Shown here: positions 9,893-19,619 of the stretch, piece after piece
Layout: each line of letters begins with the position of its first letter
How positions within the stretch are numbered: the stretch's first letter is position 1
NCBI RefSeq assembly: GCF_027409185.1
Contig: NC_084462.1
Coordinates: 2,418,001 to 2,482,000, forward strand
Reading direction: 5' to 3'
Source of the DNA: Cynocephalus volans
Taxonomy: Eukaryota > Chordata > Mammalia > Dermoptera > Cynocephalidae
Length of the DNA stretch: 64,000 nt
The notes under the pieces: generated by a model
Told to the model about the DNA's origin: nothing
Seen by the model: only the letters and a program-made list of their open reading frames with translations
The model's database searches: none
Translations under genes and position numbers: made by a program

Positions 9893-10465
9893 TGTTAGTG
9901 TCTTATTGCTGCTATAGCAAATTACCACCAACTTGGTGACCTGAAAACAACAGATTTATTCTCTCATAGTTCTTGCAGTCTGAAGCCCAAAATGAGTCTT
10001 ATCGGGCTAAAACCAAGGTGTGAGCAGGCCTGGTTCCTTCTGGAGGCTTAAGGGTTAAGAGAATTTGTTCCTTTCCTCTCTCAGCTTCTGGAGGCCACCT
10101 TCATTCATTGGCTCCTGGCCACATCACTCCCATCTCTGCTTCTGTCATTACATTGCCTTCTCCCTCCTGTGACTCCTTGTCTCCCTCTCAGAAGGACTGT
10201 TGTAGTGACATATGGGACCATCCTAGACAATCCAGGATAGTCTCCCCATCTCAAGATTTTTAACTTAATCACCTACAATGTCTCTTTTGCCATACGAAGG
10301 TACTTCAAAAAGTTCATGGAAAAATGAATTAAAAGATAATACAAACATTTCCATGAACTTTTTGAAGACCCTGCATAGAAGGTCACATTCATGGGTTCTG
10401 AGGATTAGGACATGGTTATCTTTGTGTGTGTGTGTGTGGGGGCATTTATCAGCCCACCACAGTGT
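9893..10465 (-). mobile_element. MLT1-type LTR, host of a MITE
   Basis: TGTGTTAGTGTCTTATTGCT opens a reversed MLT1. The LTR runs to about 10,290, is interrupted by the MITE, and resumes with AAGGTCACATTCATGGGTTC. The right end near 10,455 (CAGCCCACCACAG) fits the LTR start. A (TG)n run lies at 10,420-10,438. Confidence 0.65.
10295..10375. mobile_element. Mariner-type MITE, 81 bp, in an MLT1
   Basis: GGTACTTCAAAAAGTTCATGG and CCATGAACTTTTTGAAGACC are near-perfect inverted ends. TA flanks lie at 10293-10294 and 10376-10377. Host sequence continues across the element, so the MITE is younger than the LTR. Confidence 0.7.
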
Positions 10466-10499
10466 CTAAAGGATATCTCAAACTTTGCCATGTCCTAAG

Positions 10500-10810
10500 C
10501 AAACTAAGACTCTGCCTTGAAAGCTGCTTTTCCCACATATCAGTAAGTGGCAACTCTGTCCTTCCAGTTGCTCAGGCTAAAAACCTAGAGACGTCTTGGG
10601 CTCCTGTATATCTTTCACACCCTACATTTTATCTGTCAGAAATCTCATCACTACCATGCTCAAAATATCTAGAATCTCACCACTTCTCACCTCTTCCATT
10701 CCTGCCATCATCTTTCACCCAGATTATTGAACTGGTCTTTTTCCTTGACTCCCTGCTGTCCTCCCCACCTTCTGTCTTTTTCCACACAGCAGCCAGAGGA
10801 GGATCCTGTT
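10500..10810 (+). mobile_element. L2 LINE fragment
   Basis: The order AAATATCTAGAATCTCACCAC, ATTATTGAACTGGTC, and ACACAGCAGCCAGAGGAG matches the part of L2 that precedes its 3' end. It is not an active gene. Confidence 0.55.
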
Positions 10811-11700
10811 TAAGTATATGCTTAATTTTAAAAAAATCTTTTTGTTGTCAAATAAAGCACAGCTGGTCTATGCAGAAACCCGTACACTTCCAGTGCATGA
10901 CTTAATGAAAGCGATCACCACCTTGGTCAAGAATGAGAATTTCTTTTGCCACCCACTCTGGAAGTCCTTCATGGGCCCCATCACAAGCCCTCTCCCATCC
11001 CCCCAAAGTAACCTTTTATAGTTATACTTTCTTGTGGGTTTGTTAAAATAATAGTTTTATTACCCAAATGCATGTCCCTATTGCCCCATGTTTTGTTTTA
11101 TTTTTAATGTCTTTTATGTCTCTTATCTTTAGGTTTCTCTTCCTTCCCTTTCTGTTCTTAACAGTTTGTCTTTTGAACAGGAGCAGTTTGACCTGTAGAA
11201 TTTCTCTCAGTCTGTTTGCTGATTCAGTGCTCGTGGTGCAGTTCAGTTTGTTCCCAGTTGGCAGCTGGATCCAGATGCTTGATCTGTCTCCAGTTCAATC
11301 CTTTTGGCCAGACTTGAGGAGGCCCAGAGTGTCCGGTTCTCACTGTATGTGATCCTGCAGTCAGTGATGCTATATCATCCATTTGTTTTTCAGGGGTTGC
11401 AAAATGGTGCTGTTCTAGTTCTATCATTTCTTTTTATTTATTAGTTGGGATACTTTGATAAAAAGGCATCTCCCCTCATCTATTTGTCTGCCCAGTGGTA
11501 GAGTTCATTTAGGACAGGTGGGATAAATGCTTGATTCTTTCCTTTCATTTGCTAATTTTCAATATAGGGAATTGGTTCCCTGCTGTCATTCTTTAACAAT
11601 GACCAATTCTTTTATACACACACCTGTGTGTGTGCGTGCGTGCATGTGTGTATGTGTGTGAGAAGCTGTTAGTCTTAGTTTTGCAAGGCATTTTCATGAA
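10811..11700. other. Intron sequence without recognised gene
   Basis: Mostly T-rich unassigned sequence. A (TG/CG)n microsatellite lies at about 11,618-11,662. No splice-flanked open exon was seen. Confidence 0.4.
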
Positions 11701-12560
11701 TGTCAATGTGACACACCCAGACTAAGTCCCATGAGGACAGGAACTGGCTGCATCCTCCTCTGCTGTACCCTGTGCCTGGCACAGGGACTGGCTCACAGCA
11801 GGTGCCTGGTCATCATTGGGCTAATGAATGGTCAACAAATGCCACTTGCAGAGCAGCTTCCCAGTGGGCTGGGTCCATGCTGGTTGCTCTGTAGGCATCA
11901 GCTAACTTTATTCTCAGAGCAGCCTTATGTTAGAGATGAGGAAGCCAAGCCTTAGAGAGGTGGAATAATAGGGAAGGTCCCTCATAATAGCTAACAGGGC
12001 CAGAATTTGAGCTGGGGTCAGTCTGATGGACTCCAAAGCTGAGTCCCTAGCCAGGTGGCCTCCTGGCAGTCATGCCCCAGATGGGGGCTTGTGCTCTGCC
12101 AACCCCTACTGACTGTGTGACTTGGGGCAAGCGACTTTGATTCTCTGGCCCTCAGTCTTGTCTTCTATAAGTAGGGGATAATCCTGCCTCTAAAACGAGT
12201 CATGCAGTTCAGTGACTTAACAGCACACAAAGTGTTGAGTCCATTTCTGGCACACAGTGAGCTCTTGGTCAAGGAAGGGTCTTTGCAGTCAGATGCCTGG
12301 AGTGTTGGGACAGGCAGTGTAAGCTGGGGTGGAATTGCCCTTTTGTCGAGCCCTTCCTATTTGTCAGTTACTGTGCAGTCACCTCCCAGAGCATTTCTGT
12401 TGCTACTCATGGCAGCCCTGATGAGATGGAGCTCATTGGTCCCATTTCACTAATGGGGCAGGAATTGGACTCAGAAAGGGCATGTGACTTACTTGCCAAC
12501 AGTCACCCACAGGGGAGGTAGTGGGCCAAGCCTCAAACCCAAATTGAAGAGAGGTGGTTT
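11700..12560. repeat. MIR/L2 mosaic
   Basis: Three ancient pieces can be seen: GTGCCTGGCACAGGGACTGG near 11,771, GATGAGGAAGCCAAGCC near 11,935, and a further MIR core at 12,410-12,540 (GACTTACTTGCCAACAGTCAC). No coding signal is visible. Confidence 0.5.
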
Positions 12561-13375
12561 TAATTCTTACTTAAAATGTGCCTCTATATGCACACATGCT
12601 TGTGTTCCTGTGCATGTGTTGATGGGGGTCTAGAAGGAACACCCCAAACAGGCACAGTTTCACCTAGGTGGAGATAGAGTGGTGGGGGCAGGCTTTCACT
12701 TTTTATTGTCAGTCCTTCTCAAGTATTGGAATTTTTGTTCTAAACACCTATTAACTAAGAAGTTTTAAAATGAAGAAAGATGGCATTGCTAAAAGCTGGA
12801 CAGCTGGTAATGCGCCTTAGATAGCCATGTGGCCTGAAGTGGACCTGGCACCACCTGTGAGAGGGAGGATCTTGCCCATAAAGCTATACTGACTGTATTC
12901 AGGCCTCTGCTCTACTGACCAGTTTACAGGAAATGCAGGGGCTAGAGAAGCATCCAGATGACACTGAGAGGAAGCAGTTTACCACATCCAGAATGTGGGA
13001 CCTTAAATGAGGAGCATGGAAGAATAAAAATAGTACAGGGTACAGCTATGGATTAAAACGTTCAGAGCCATACAGCCAAAGCAGAGCAGGGGCCTCCTTA
13101 GATTCTGATTCAAGCAAGGTAGCTGTAAAAATACACCACTGAGATGTCAGACAAATCTGTATACAGGCTTTGGATGTGCTCTAGGTATTCAGTGATACTA
13201 AGGAGCTACTGTTAATACTGAGATATTCCCAGGTGAAATCAGATGACCCCTGGGTGATGGATCTGTGGCTGTTAATTACATGCATCTCTCTACCTGTATG
13301 TATATTTGAAATTTTCCATAATAAATAAAACTTAAAATCTTGAACAAACGCTAAAAAAAACCAAAAGCAAGAAAT
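12561..13375. other. Intron sequence, mostly unassigned
   Basis: No exon or clear repeat was found. The right end (TTGAAATTTTCCATAATAAATAA, 13,307-13,330) looks like a worn L1 3' tail. Confidence 0.35.
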
Positions 13376-13379
13376 AAAT

Positions 13380-13615
13380 GGATTTTAAGATCAAGCAGAC
13401 CTGGGTTTAAGTTGTCCTACCTGAGTGACTTTGAGTTGACATCTCATCCCCTTTTCCTTGCCTATAAAATATGGGGTGTCCTGTCTCTTACATCTCAAGG
13501 TTCTTGTGAGGCTGAGAATGAGATGTTTTTTGCCAAAGGCCTGGCAGATTGAAGGCTGGGGGCCTCCTGAGTGAACTATTGGGCTCTTCCTGACTGTAGG
13601 CCCTGAGTGACCAAC
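13380..13615 (+). repeat. MIR element
   Basis: CAGACCTGGGTTTAAGTTG, then TGCCTATAAAATATGGGG, then GTTCTTGTGAGGCTGAGA follow the MIR consensus order. It lies directly before the KRAB-A exon. Confidence 0.6.
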
Positions 13616-13632
13616 AGTGTATTGCATTTCAG

Positions 13633-13759
13633 GAATTTGTAGCCCTTAAGGACGTGGCCATGGACTTCACTTTGGAGGACTGGGAGCAGCTGGGGCTGGA
13701 CCAGGGGGACCTATTCTGGGACACAGCACTGGACAACTACCAGAACCTCTTCCTGCTGA
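13633..13759 (+). CDS. ZNF473: ZNF473 KRAB-A exon
   Basis: The acceptor TGCATTTCAG ends at 13632 and the donor A|GTGAGT starts at 13760. The 127-nt exon encodes residues 4-45, phase 0 in and phase 1 out. The first half (EFVALKDVAMDFTLEDWEQL) is a good KRAB-A box. The second half departs from the family: where typical KRAB boxes have L-Y-R-D-V-M-L-E-N-Y, this one has L-F-W-D-T-A-L-D-N-Y. The MLE triad is needed for TRIM28 binding in ordinary KRAB proteins, so classical repression is doubtful. As I recall, human ZNF473 has the same departure, so this is family divergence rather than recent damage. Confidence 0.88.
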
Positions 13760-13891
13760 GTGAGTGTTGCCCCGTCCTCATGAGTGTCGCCCCGTCCTCG
13801 TGACTGCCCTGCTCTGTGATCACCTGTGCTCCCTGTCACCTGCAGGATGAAATCCTGTCTCCTGAGATCCTCAGAATCAGCGTGACCTAGC

Positions 13892-14095
13892 CTAACGGTT
13901 CTCAGCTGGCTGACTCTGCCCCCCTCGGGGACATTGGCAATGTCTGGAGACATTTTTTGTTGGGGCAAGGGGTGCTACTAGCATCTGGTGGTGGTACCCA
14001 GACATGCTGCCACACATCCAACAATGCATAGGTCAGCCCCGAAACTGAGGCTTTTCCAACCCCAAATGTCAGTAGTGCTGAGGCTGAGAAAACTT
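13892..14095 (+). mobile_element. MER20-like hAT-Charlie element
   Basis: GGTTCTCAGCTGGCTGACTC at the left, GACATTGGCAATGTCTGGAG in the middle, and CCCCAAATGTCAGTAGTGC near the right end match MER20 in order. Length is close to the 219-bp family norm. It lies about 130 bases after the KRAB-A exon. Confidence 0.65.
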
Positions 14096-14099
14096 GATC

Positions 14100-14625
14100 T
14101 GGCCTCTATCTGCCTCCCTAGCCCCATCTCCACCGCTTTCCTACTTGTAATTATAGCATTCCCTCAAGCTGAAACTTGAGGGTCTTTGCAATCTCTTTCC
14201 CCTCTGCCTAGACAGCTCCCAGGTCTTTCCTTTTTTAAGACTAATTAATGTGCAACTCCATTAGAACTCCATACCTCCCTCTGCTGCTCAACATGTTTGT
14301 CACTCCATCTCATTCTAACTACTCATTTTATCATCTAGAATGAGAGCTGTGTGAGCAGGGATTTTTTACTTGTTTTGTTCACTGGTGTGTCCCCCAGTGT
14401 TTGGAACAAATAGTATATGCTGTAGGGGATTGATGAACAGTCACTAAATTAACACATGAATGAATAGCAGAAGCTGCTTTGTCAGGAGCTGGATTCTATA
14501 CTGGGTGAGCTTGTAGAACTCTCTTGTTCAATCTTCCAGTTACCCCCACGAGGAAATTGGATTGTCCCTCTTTTGCTGATCATTCTGAAACTGAAGTTCA
14601 AAGGGGAGAATCACCTATCCAGTTG
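14100..14625 (+). repeat. L2 3' end followed by MIR piece
   Basis: AATGAGAGCTGTGTGAGCAG and AACACATGAATGAATAG fit the L2 3' end. CCCCACGAGGAAATTGGATT near 14,545 begins a MIR-like piece. No exon signal was seen. Confidence 0.5.
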
Positions 14626-14629
14626 TATT

Positions 14630-15145
14630 GGGGGCCCCGGGAGCAGCCCCAGGTTTGGTGATTCACTAGGAGGACTCACAGGGCTCAGCCTATAGTCAAA
14701 CTCACAGTAATAATTTGTTACAATGAAAAGACACAGAGCACAGTCAGCAAAGGGAGAAGGCACATGGGGTGGAGTCCAGGGAAGCCAGGCCTGAGCTTCC
14801 AGAATCCTCTCCCAGTGGAGTCACATGGGTCATGCTTAGTTCCCCCAGTAATGAGGTGTGACAACACGAGTAAGATCTTGTCCATCAGGGAAGCTCATAA
14901 TTGCCTCAGTGCCCAGGATTTTTATCAGGGACTGGTCACAAGGCTCCCTCTGCCTGGCATGTACCCAAATTTGAGACTCCCAGAAGGAAGCAGGTGTTAG
15001 TGCAAACCATATTAGCACAAACAGTGTAGGCCCAGTGGGCCCCTCTTATCAACTCTGGGGATTCTGGGAATCCTCTGGAAATCCAACCTTGACAGCAGGC
15101 CTTTCCCAAGAGAGCAGCAAGGCCTGCTGTGTTCAACTCTTCTGC
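14630..15145 (-). mobile_element. ERVL-type LTR (family unnamed)
   Basis: The copy shares long ordered blocks with 30,775-31,130 (same strand) and the reverse of 59,530-59,970: TCCTCTCCCAGTGGAGTCAC, TGTACCCAAATT, and the end GTTTGGTGATTCACTAGGAGG. On the minus strand the family reads toward a CTGGAATAAACC polyadenylation region, as LTRs do. No internal viral genes are attached. Confidence 0.55.
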
Positions 15146-15354
15146 ATATCACCTTACATAGAAAGTGAATGGCAGGCCGGGTTCCAGCTCATGTCTGTGC
15201 AGCTCCAAGGCCACGTTACCACAGCTCCCCATCAGTGTCACCTCATCCTTGACTCATTTCCTCTTCTCTAGTTCCTCAATTCTTTTTTTCTAAGCAACAG
15301 ACGAATACTCTAATAGATGAAAAAAATAAAAGATTAAATACTGTGAAAACTCTC

Positions 15355-15900
15355 ATCTGATGGAATTTCATCACAGTGGGGCAGACTGTCTGCAAACTGC
15401 AGCCAAGGTGTGTCGGGTCCGCCACCGGCTGACCCGAACAGCCCTAGCCTTGTTCCTTTATGGTGGGCAAGCTAATGGCCCCGGATTCCTCTTTCCCTCC
15501 TGTCCCCTTTGGAAGGAGACGGGGGAAGAGAGCCGTGAAGAGAGGTGAGCACAGCCATCGGCCCCAAACAGCCTGGTTAAAGGGCACTCAGACGCAGCGG
15601 GGGTTCTGTTGAGCAGTTCCGTTTATTACCACACAAGCACTTGCTTTTAAAGGCAAATGGGGAAGGGAGGTTTTTTACATAATCTTATCAGCCTAAAGGT
15701 CAAGAGAGCATGCATCCTGTCTCAATGCCTAGCTATTGCAACCAGCGCGGAAGCACGTATTTGGCCAATAAGGGCTAAGGCAAGGTTCCCGCAGACACCC
15801 CCACCTTACTTCCTCCCGGCTCCGTCTTAGGCTGCCACATTAATACGCCCTTGTGGGCCCATAATGGTGCCGCTTGTAATGTCACTTAAGGTGGCGTTAG

Positions 15901-15934
<34 letters not shown>

Positions 15935-16140
15935 ATGACCGGTAAGGGGATCTCAACCCTTGGCTTGGTGTTGTCAGCACCACGCTCAGCCAGTGAGCAA
16001 ACCAGCCATCCCTATATAGGATCCGAACCCATGGTCTTGGTGTTAGCAGCACCGCACTCTACCGAGTGAGCCACGGGCCGGCCCGTGGCGTTAGTTTTTA
16101 AAGCCCGACAAAGGTGTGCTACAGAAGCAGCTTATGGGAG
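15355..16140 (-). mobile_element. Candidate solo ERV LTR, interrupted by a SINE
   Basis: Read on the minus strand, CATTTGCCTTTAAAAGC is followed by GGTAATAAACGGAAC and then a CpG-bearing U5-like stretch. That is the order expected of an LTR promoter and poly(A) site. CpG content is higher than in the older repeats around it, suggesting lower age. A dimeric SINE sits inside at 15901-16084. Family and borders are uncertain, and no viral coding sequence was found. Confidence 0.35.
15901..16084 (-). mobile_element. Dimeric tRNA-Ile SINE (CYN-type)
   Basis: A T-tract at 15901-15926 (A-tail on the minus strand) is followed by two arms ending in GCCACGGGCCGGCCC. A target-site duplication, GTGGCGTTAG, flanks it (15891-15900 and 16085-16094). 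Both arms align to the tRNA-Ile 5' and B-box regions. Confidence 0.85.
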
Positions 16141-16234
16141 GCCTTATCTCAGTGACTTTTCAGTTTTTAAACTACTACCGACAGTAAGAAATACGTTTAT
16201 CTCCACTCCCCCTACACACATTTGTATCCATATG

Positions 16235-16700
16235 TGAGTAGTGTATTCATTTCCTATTGTTGCTATTACAAATACCACAAATGTAGTGGCTTAAAACAAC
16301 ACATGTTTATTATGTCACAGTTCTGGAAGGCAGAGGTTCACAATGGGTCTGACTGGGCTAAAATCATGTTTATAGGGCTGCATTCCTCCTGCAGGGTCTG
16401 GGGGAGAATCTTTCCTTTCCCATTTTTAGCTTCTAAAGGGTGCTTGCATTGCCTGTCTCATGGCCTCTTCATCTTCAAAGCCAGCATTGGCTTTTTCTGC
16501 ACTGTGGCATGTATCCCCCTGGATCATGACTGCTGCCTTCCACGAGTTTGCAGGGGGTTGTGTGGTCCACGGGTAAATGGGGGGTGGCTGAGTAAGTACA
16601 TGCCTCTCCATTTGGCAAACTGCTATCCTGCAAGGGCCATCATAAGTTCTTTGTGCTCCCAGCCCCAGCTGTCACAGCTCTGATCACCCTGGATTGTGAC
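16235..16700 (-). mobile_element. MLT1-type LTR, partial
   Basis: TATTCATTTCCTATTGTTGC, TAGTGGCTTAAAACAACAC and GGGCTAAAATCATG appear in reversed MLT1 order. The 5' part of the LTR is missing. It lies 200 bases before the linker exon. Confidence 0.55.
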
Positions 16701-16899
16701 TGTCTGTGTTGCTCTCTCCTTCTGGACTTGGAACCCTACAGGGCAGGCATCCCTGGAGTTGCCCAGTGCAGCATCTGGCCCATAGGAGCTGTGTGTGGGA
16801 TAAAGCATTGAAAAGTTAGGGAGAGCCAGAAGGTTCTCACTGAGCATCTGGATAGCCCTCCATGTCCTGGTTGATGATAGTGCTGTTTTCTTCATGTAG

Positions 16900-16989
16900 A
16901 CCCCCCAAGACCCAACCTCACCTCCCATCCAGATGGCATGGAAGAGCTGGAGGCCCTGGTGACAGGAAGTCCAGAAGTGACGGACTCTG
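16900..16989 (+). CDS. ZNF473: ZNF473 linker exon
   Basis: The acceptor TTCATGTAG ends at 16899 and the donor CTCTG|GTGAGT starts at 16990. Ninety bases, phase 1 in and phase 1 out, give residues 46 (split) to 75. The encoded PPRPNLTSHPDG and GSPEVT closely match what I recall of human ZNF473. It takes the place where other KRAB genes have KRAB-B, but shows no B-box consensus. The split first codon reads AAC (Asn) where I recall Asp in human, because the KRAB-A exon ends in A. Confidence 0.85.
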
Positions 16990-19619
16990 GTGAGTGGGTG
17001 GGGAGGGGTCCACCAGCACCCGGCAGTGGGTGTGGGGAGTGGTCCTTTGTGTACCTTCCATCCTCAGAACCTCTATCTGGAGGCTGTGGCCAGCCCCCCA
17101 GCAAGTCTACACAGATGTCTCAATGCCCAGCTTCTGGGCTTCACTCTGCCACTCACTGGCTTCTGTCCCCTCATCCTGGAGAGTCAGGGGTAGGGGTATT
17201 GGGACATTTAGGCAAACTCTAACTCTGGCATGCCTGCCCTGTCTATGTCCACCTTAGTCTTCAGCACAGGGCTGTTCTGCTTTCCCCTGTTCCCACCTTT
17301 TTTCTTCTAGACTCAGCAAGGGAAAGCCTTTTATTCTGAGTTGGTCTCTCTACCTTCCCTTCCTTGTGGCCCCTGAGCATGTGGACCCCTGCTCTGCCTC
17401 TTTTATTTCCCTTTGTACTGGTCTATCCCTCCCTCCTGGCCCTGGGGAACAGCAGATGGCTACATCTGGGAGTAACTCAAGGCCTGAATGCTGCCTAAAG
17501 CATTTACTCTGCCATCTCCCAGGCCATGATTCTTCCAGGTGGATCAGGTTAGGGGGTGAGGATTCTGGGGATATTACCCCTGGTGGAGACATCCCCAGTG
17601 GGAGAAAGCAGAGGCAGGTGCTTGCCCAGGCACAGGAGGCTTCTCCCCCCGTTACTTTATTAACATGAGAAAGAGGATCCCTGAACCAGAGACCACAGGA
17701 GTCTCAGGCTGCACCCCACTCAGTCAGTTCTGCAGCTCTAGCTCATTTCTTGGCCCACTACCCATGAGTTCATGAATGTGAGCCCTCTGCAGCTTCCTAT
17801 TCAGTACGCCAGTGTTACATGTGGGTGACTGACCCAGACACAGGCTTGCGCAACCTCTGATTTCTGTGTCTGTCATCTCGATGTGTAGGCTCTTCCCAAG
17901 CATAACAATCCTGTTGCATTGTTATCATTAATGTCTCTTTCCTCCCTTAACAGTGCACTTCTCTAGGAAGTAGACTTTAGCTGATTCATCCTTGCATTCC
18001 CAGCTCCCAACACCATGCTTGGCACATACGTAAGAGGTGCCTGTTACATGTCTATCGATGCATTCCAGGTCTGGGGACCAGCATGAGCAAAGGTATGGTG
18101 AGGAGAATGAGCCAGATACTCGTGGGAGACAGCAGTGGCTAGGGTGACAGTTCAGGGCAAGACATGGTTTTGGAAGGCTTTAGTTTGCAAGTTTCAGTTC
18201 CAAGCTATGAGACATGGAGTAGTCTCACAGATACTCAGTAGATGGTGAGCAATGAAATTGCAGAAGGAACAGGCTGGAAAAGTGTGATGCTGCTGCAAGA
18301 TGGAGGAGAGGAGAGAGGGGCAGATTAGAGGCACCCAGCAGAGCCAAGACACTCATTTTAGAAAGGATACCAGAGAGTGCATGACTTGATAGTTAAGAGT
18401 TGAGGGTCAGATGGGTTTGAGTCCTCACTGTGCTGCTTTCTTGGCTGTAAAAAAAAGAGGTGTGCCCACCATACAGAGGGCTATGTGAGTAATTGCAGGT
18501 ACACCTGAGGTGCTCCTGCCCATGAGCAAACACACCACAAATTAGAATGATTCTGTCCTGTGAGTGTTTCCTATGGCTGCCTCTGTAGCAGGCCCACTCT
18601 GACACTAAAGACGCAGATGAGCAATGAAGGGTCCCCATCAGAGAGCTTGTTCACTATTTGGTCAGATCCAGTCATAAACAGTTACAGTAGAGAGTGGTAC
18701 AAGTGCTTGGCTGTTCAGAGAATGCTGGGCAGGGCTCTCAAAGCAGGATAGGATGTGGGATTGGCAGGAAAGGCTCTCAGAGGAAGGAGATACTCAAGCT
18801 GGATGCAAAAAGACATAGAGGAGTTAGTCCAGGAAGGGCAGCCCAGCATGAGGAACCAGTAAATGCACAGAAGAGAAAGTCTGTTAGATTAAGGAAAGTG
18901 GAAGAGTTCTGTGGTACCAACACAAAAAGTGCTGGGCTGATATGCCTGCATTTCTCTTTAGGCAAGAAGCCATGGAAGGGTTTAATTGCGGGGAGTGATG
19001 TAGTCACATTTGTTCATTACAAAGCCCCTCAGTGCTAGTGTGGAAGACTGGAAATAGAGATGGGAGGCCAGCAGGAAGCCTGGGGCCAGATGGGAGTTGA
19101 TGATAGAAAGCACGGGAATTGAGATATTTCAAAGGAGACCCAACACAAGGTAGTGCCTAAGTCTAGGAAGGGAGGAAAGTGGAGGTTGACTTCTTGGATT
19201 CTTGTGTGGTGCTGGGCTTCTCTGGGATGGGCTTCTCTGGGCTGCTTCTTTCAAGATGTAAGGAGCAAGATTTTAGTGACAGTGCAGGAAAGAGTGGAGG
19301 GGAGGAAGGAGGTGAGTCTGGGAGACTTTTTAGGTAACTTAGTCACGTAGGTATGAGGGTGATGGTAGAAGCTCTCCTTCTCTGATGAACCTCTTGAGGT
19401 TTCCCGGCTCCCCTCTTGGCCCTCCTGGGAATGGGCTCTGTTTTCTGTGATGCCAGTTCCAGATGGGTCACCACTTTCGGCCCCTTCTCCTTCATCTCCT
19501 TGACAGACAAGTGGGACTCAAGACCCATCATCTGTACTCCTTGTCCTCCTTGTCACCCCACAGCTCCTGTCTTTCTCCACTGAGGAACAGGAGACATTTG
19601 CACTTTCTCTGTCTTTCAG
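16990..19619 (+). other. ZNF473 last intron with ancient repeats
   Basis: No further exon was seen. A MIR piece lies at about 18,395-18,520 (GATGGGTTTGAGTCCTCAC). An L2-like block at about 18,760-19,110 (GGAAAGGCTCTCAGAGGAAGG ... GGGGAGTGATGTAGTCAC) belongs to the family also seen at 9.5, 47.8 and 56 kb. The frame open into the last exon from 19463 is intron read-through. Confidence 0.55.

Noticed and set aside
19463-19619. In-frame extension upstream of ZNF473 last exon
   Set aside because: A strong acceptor at 19618-19619 and homology of the residues after it show that the extension is intron.
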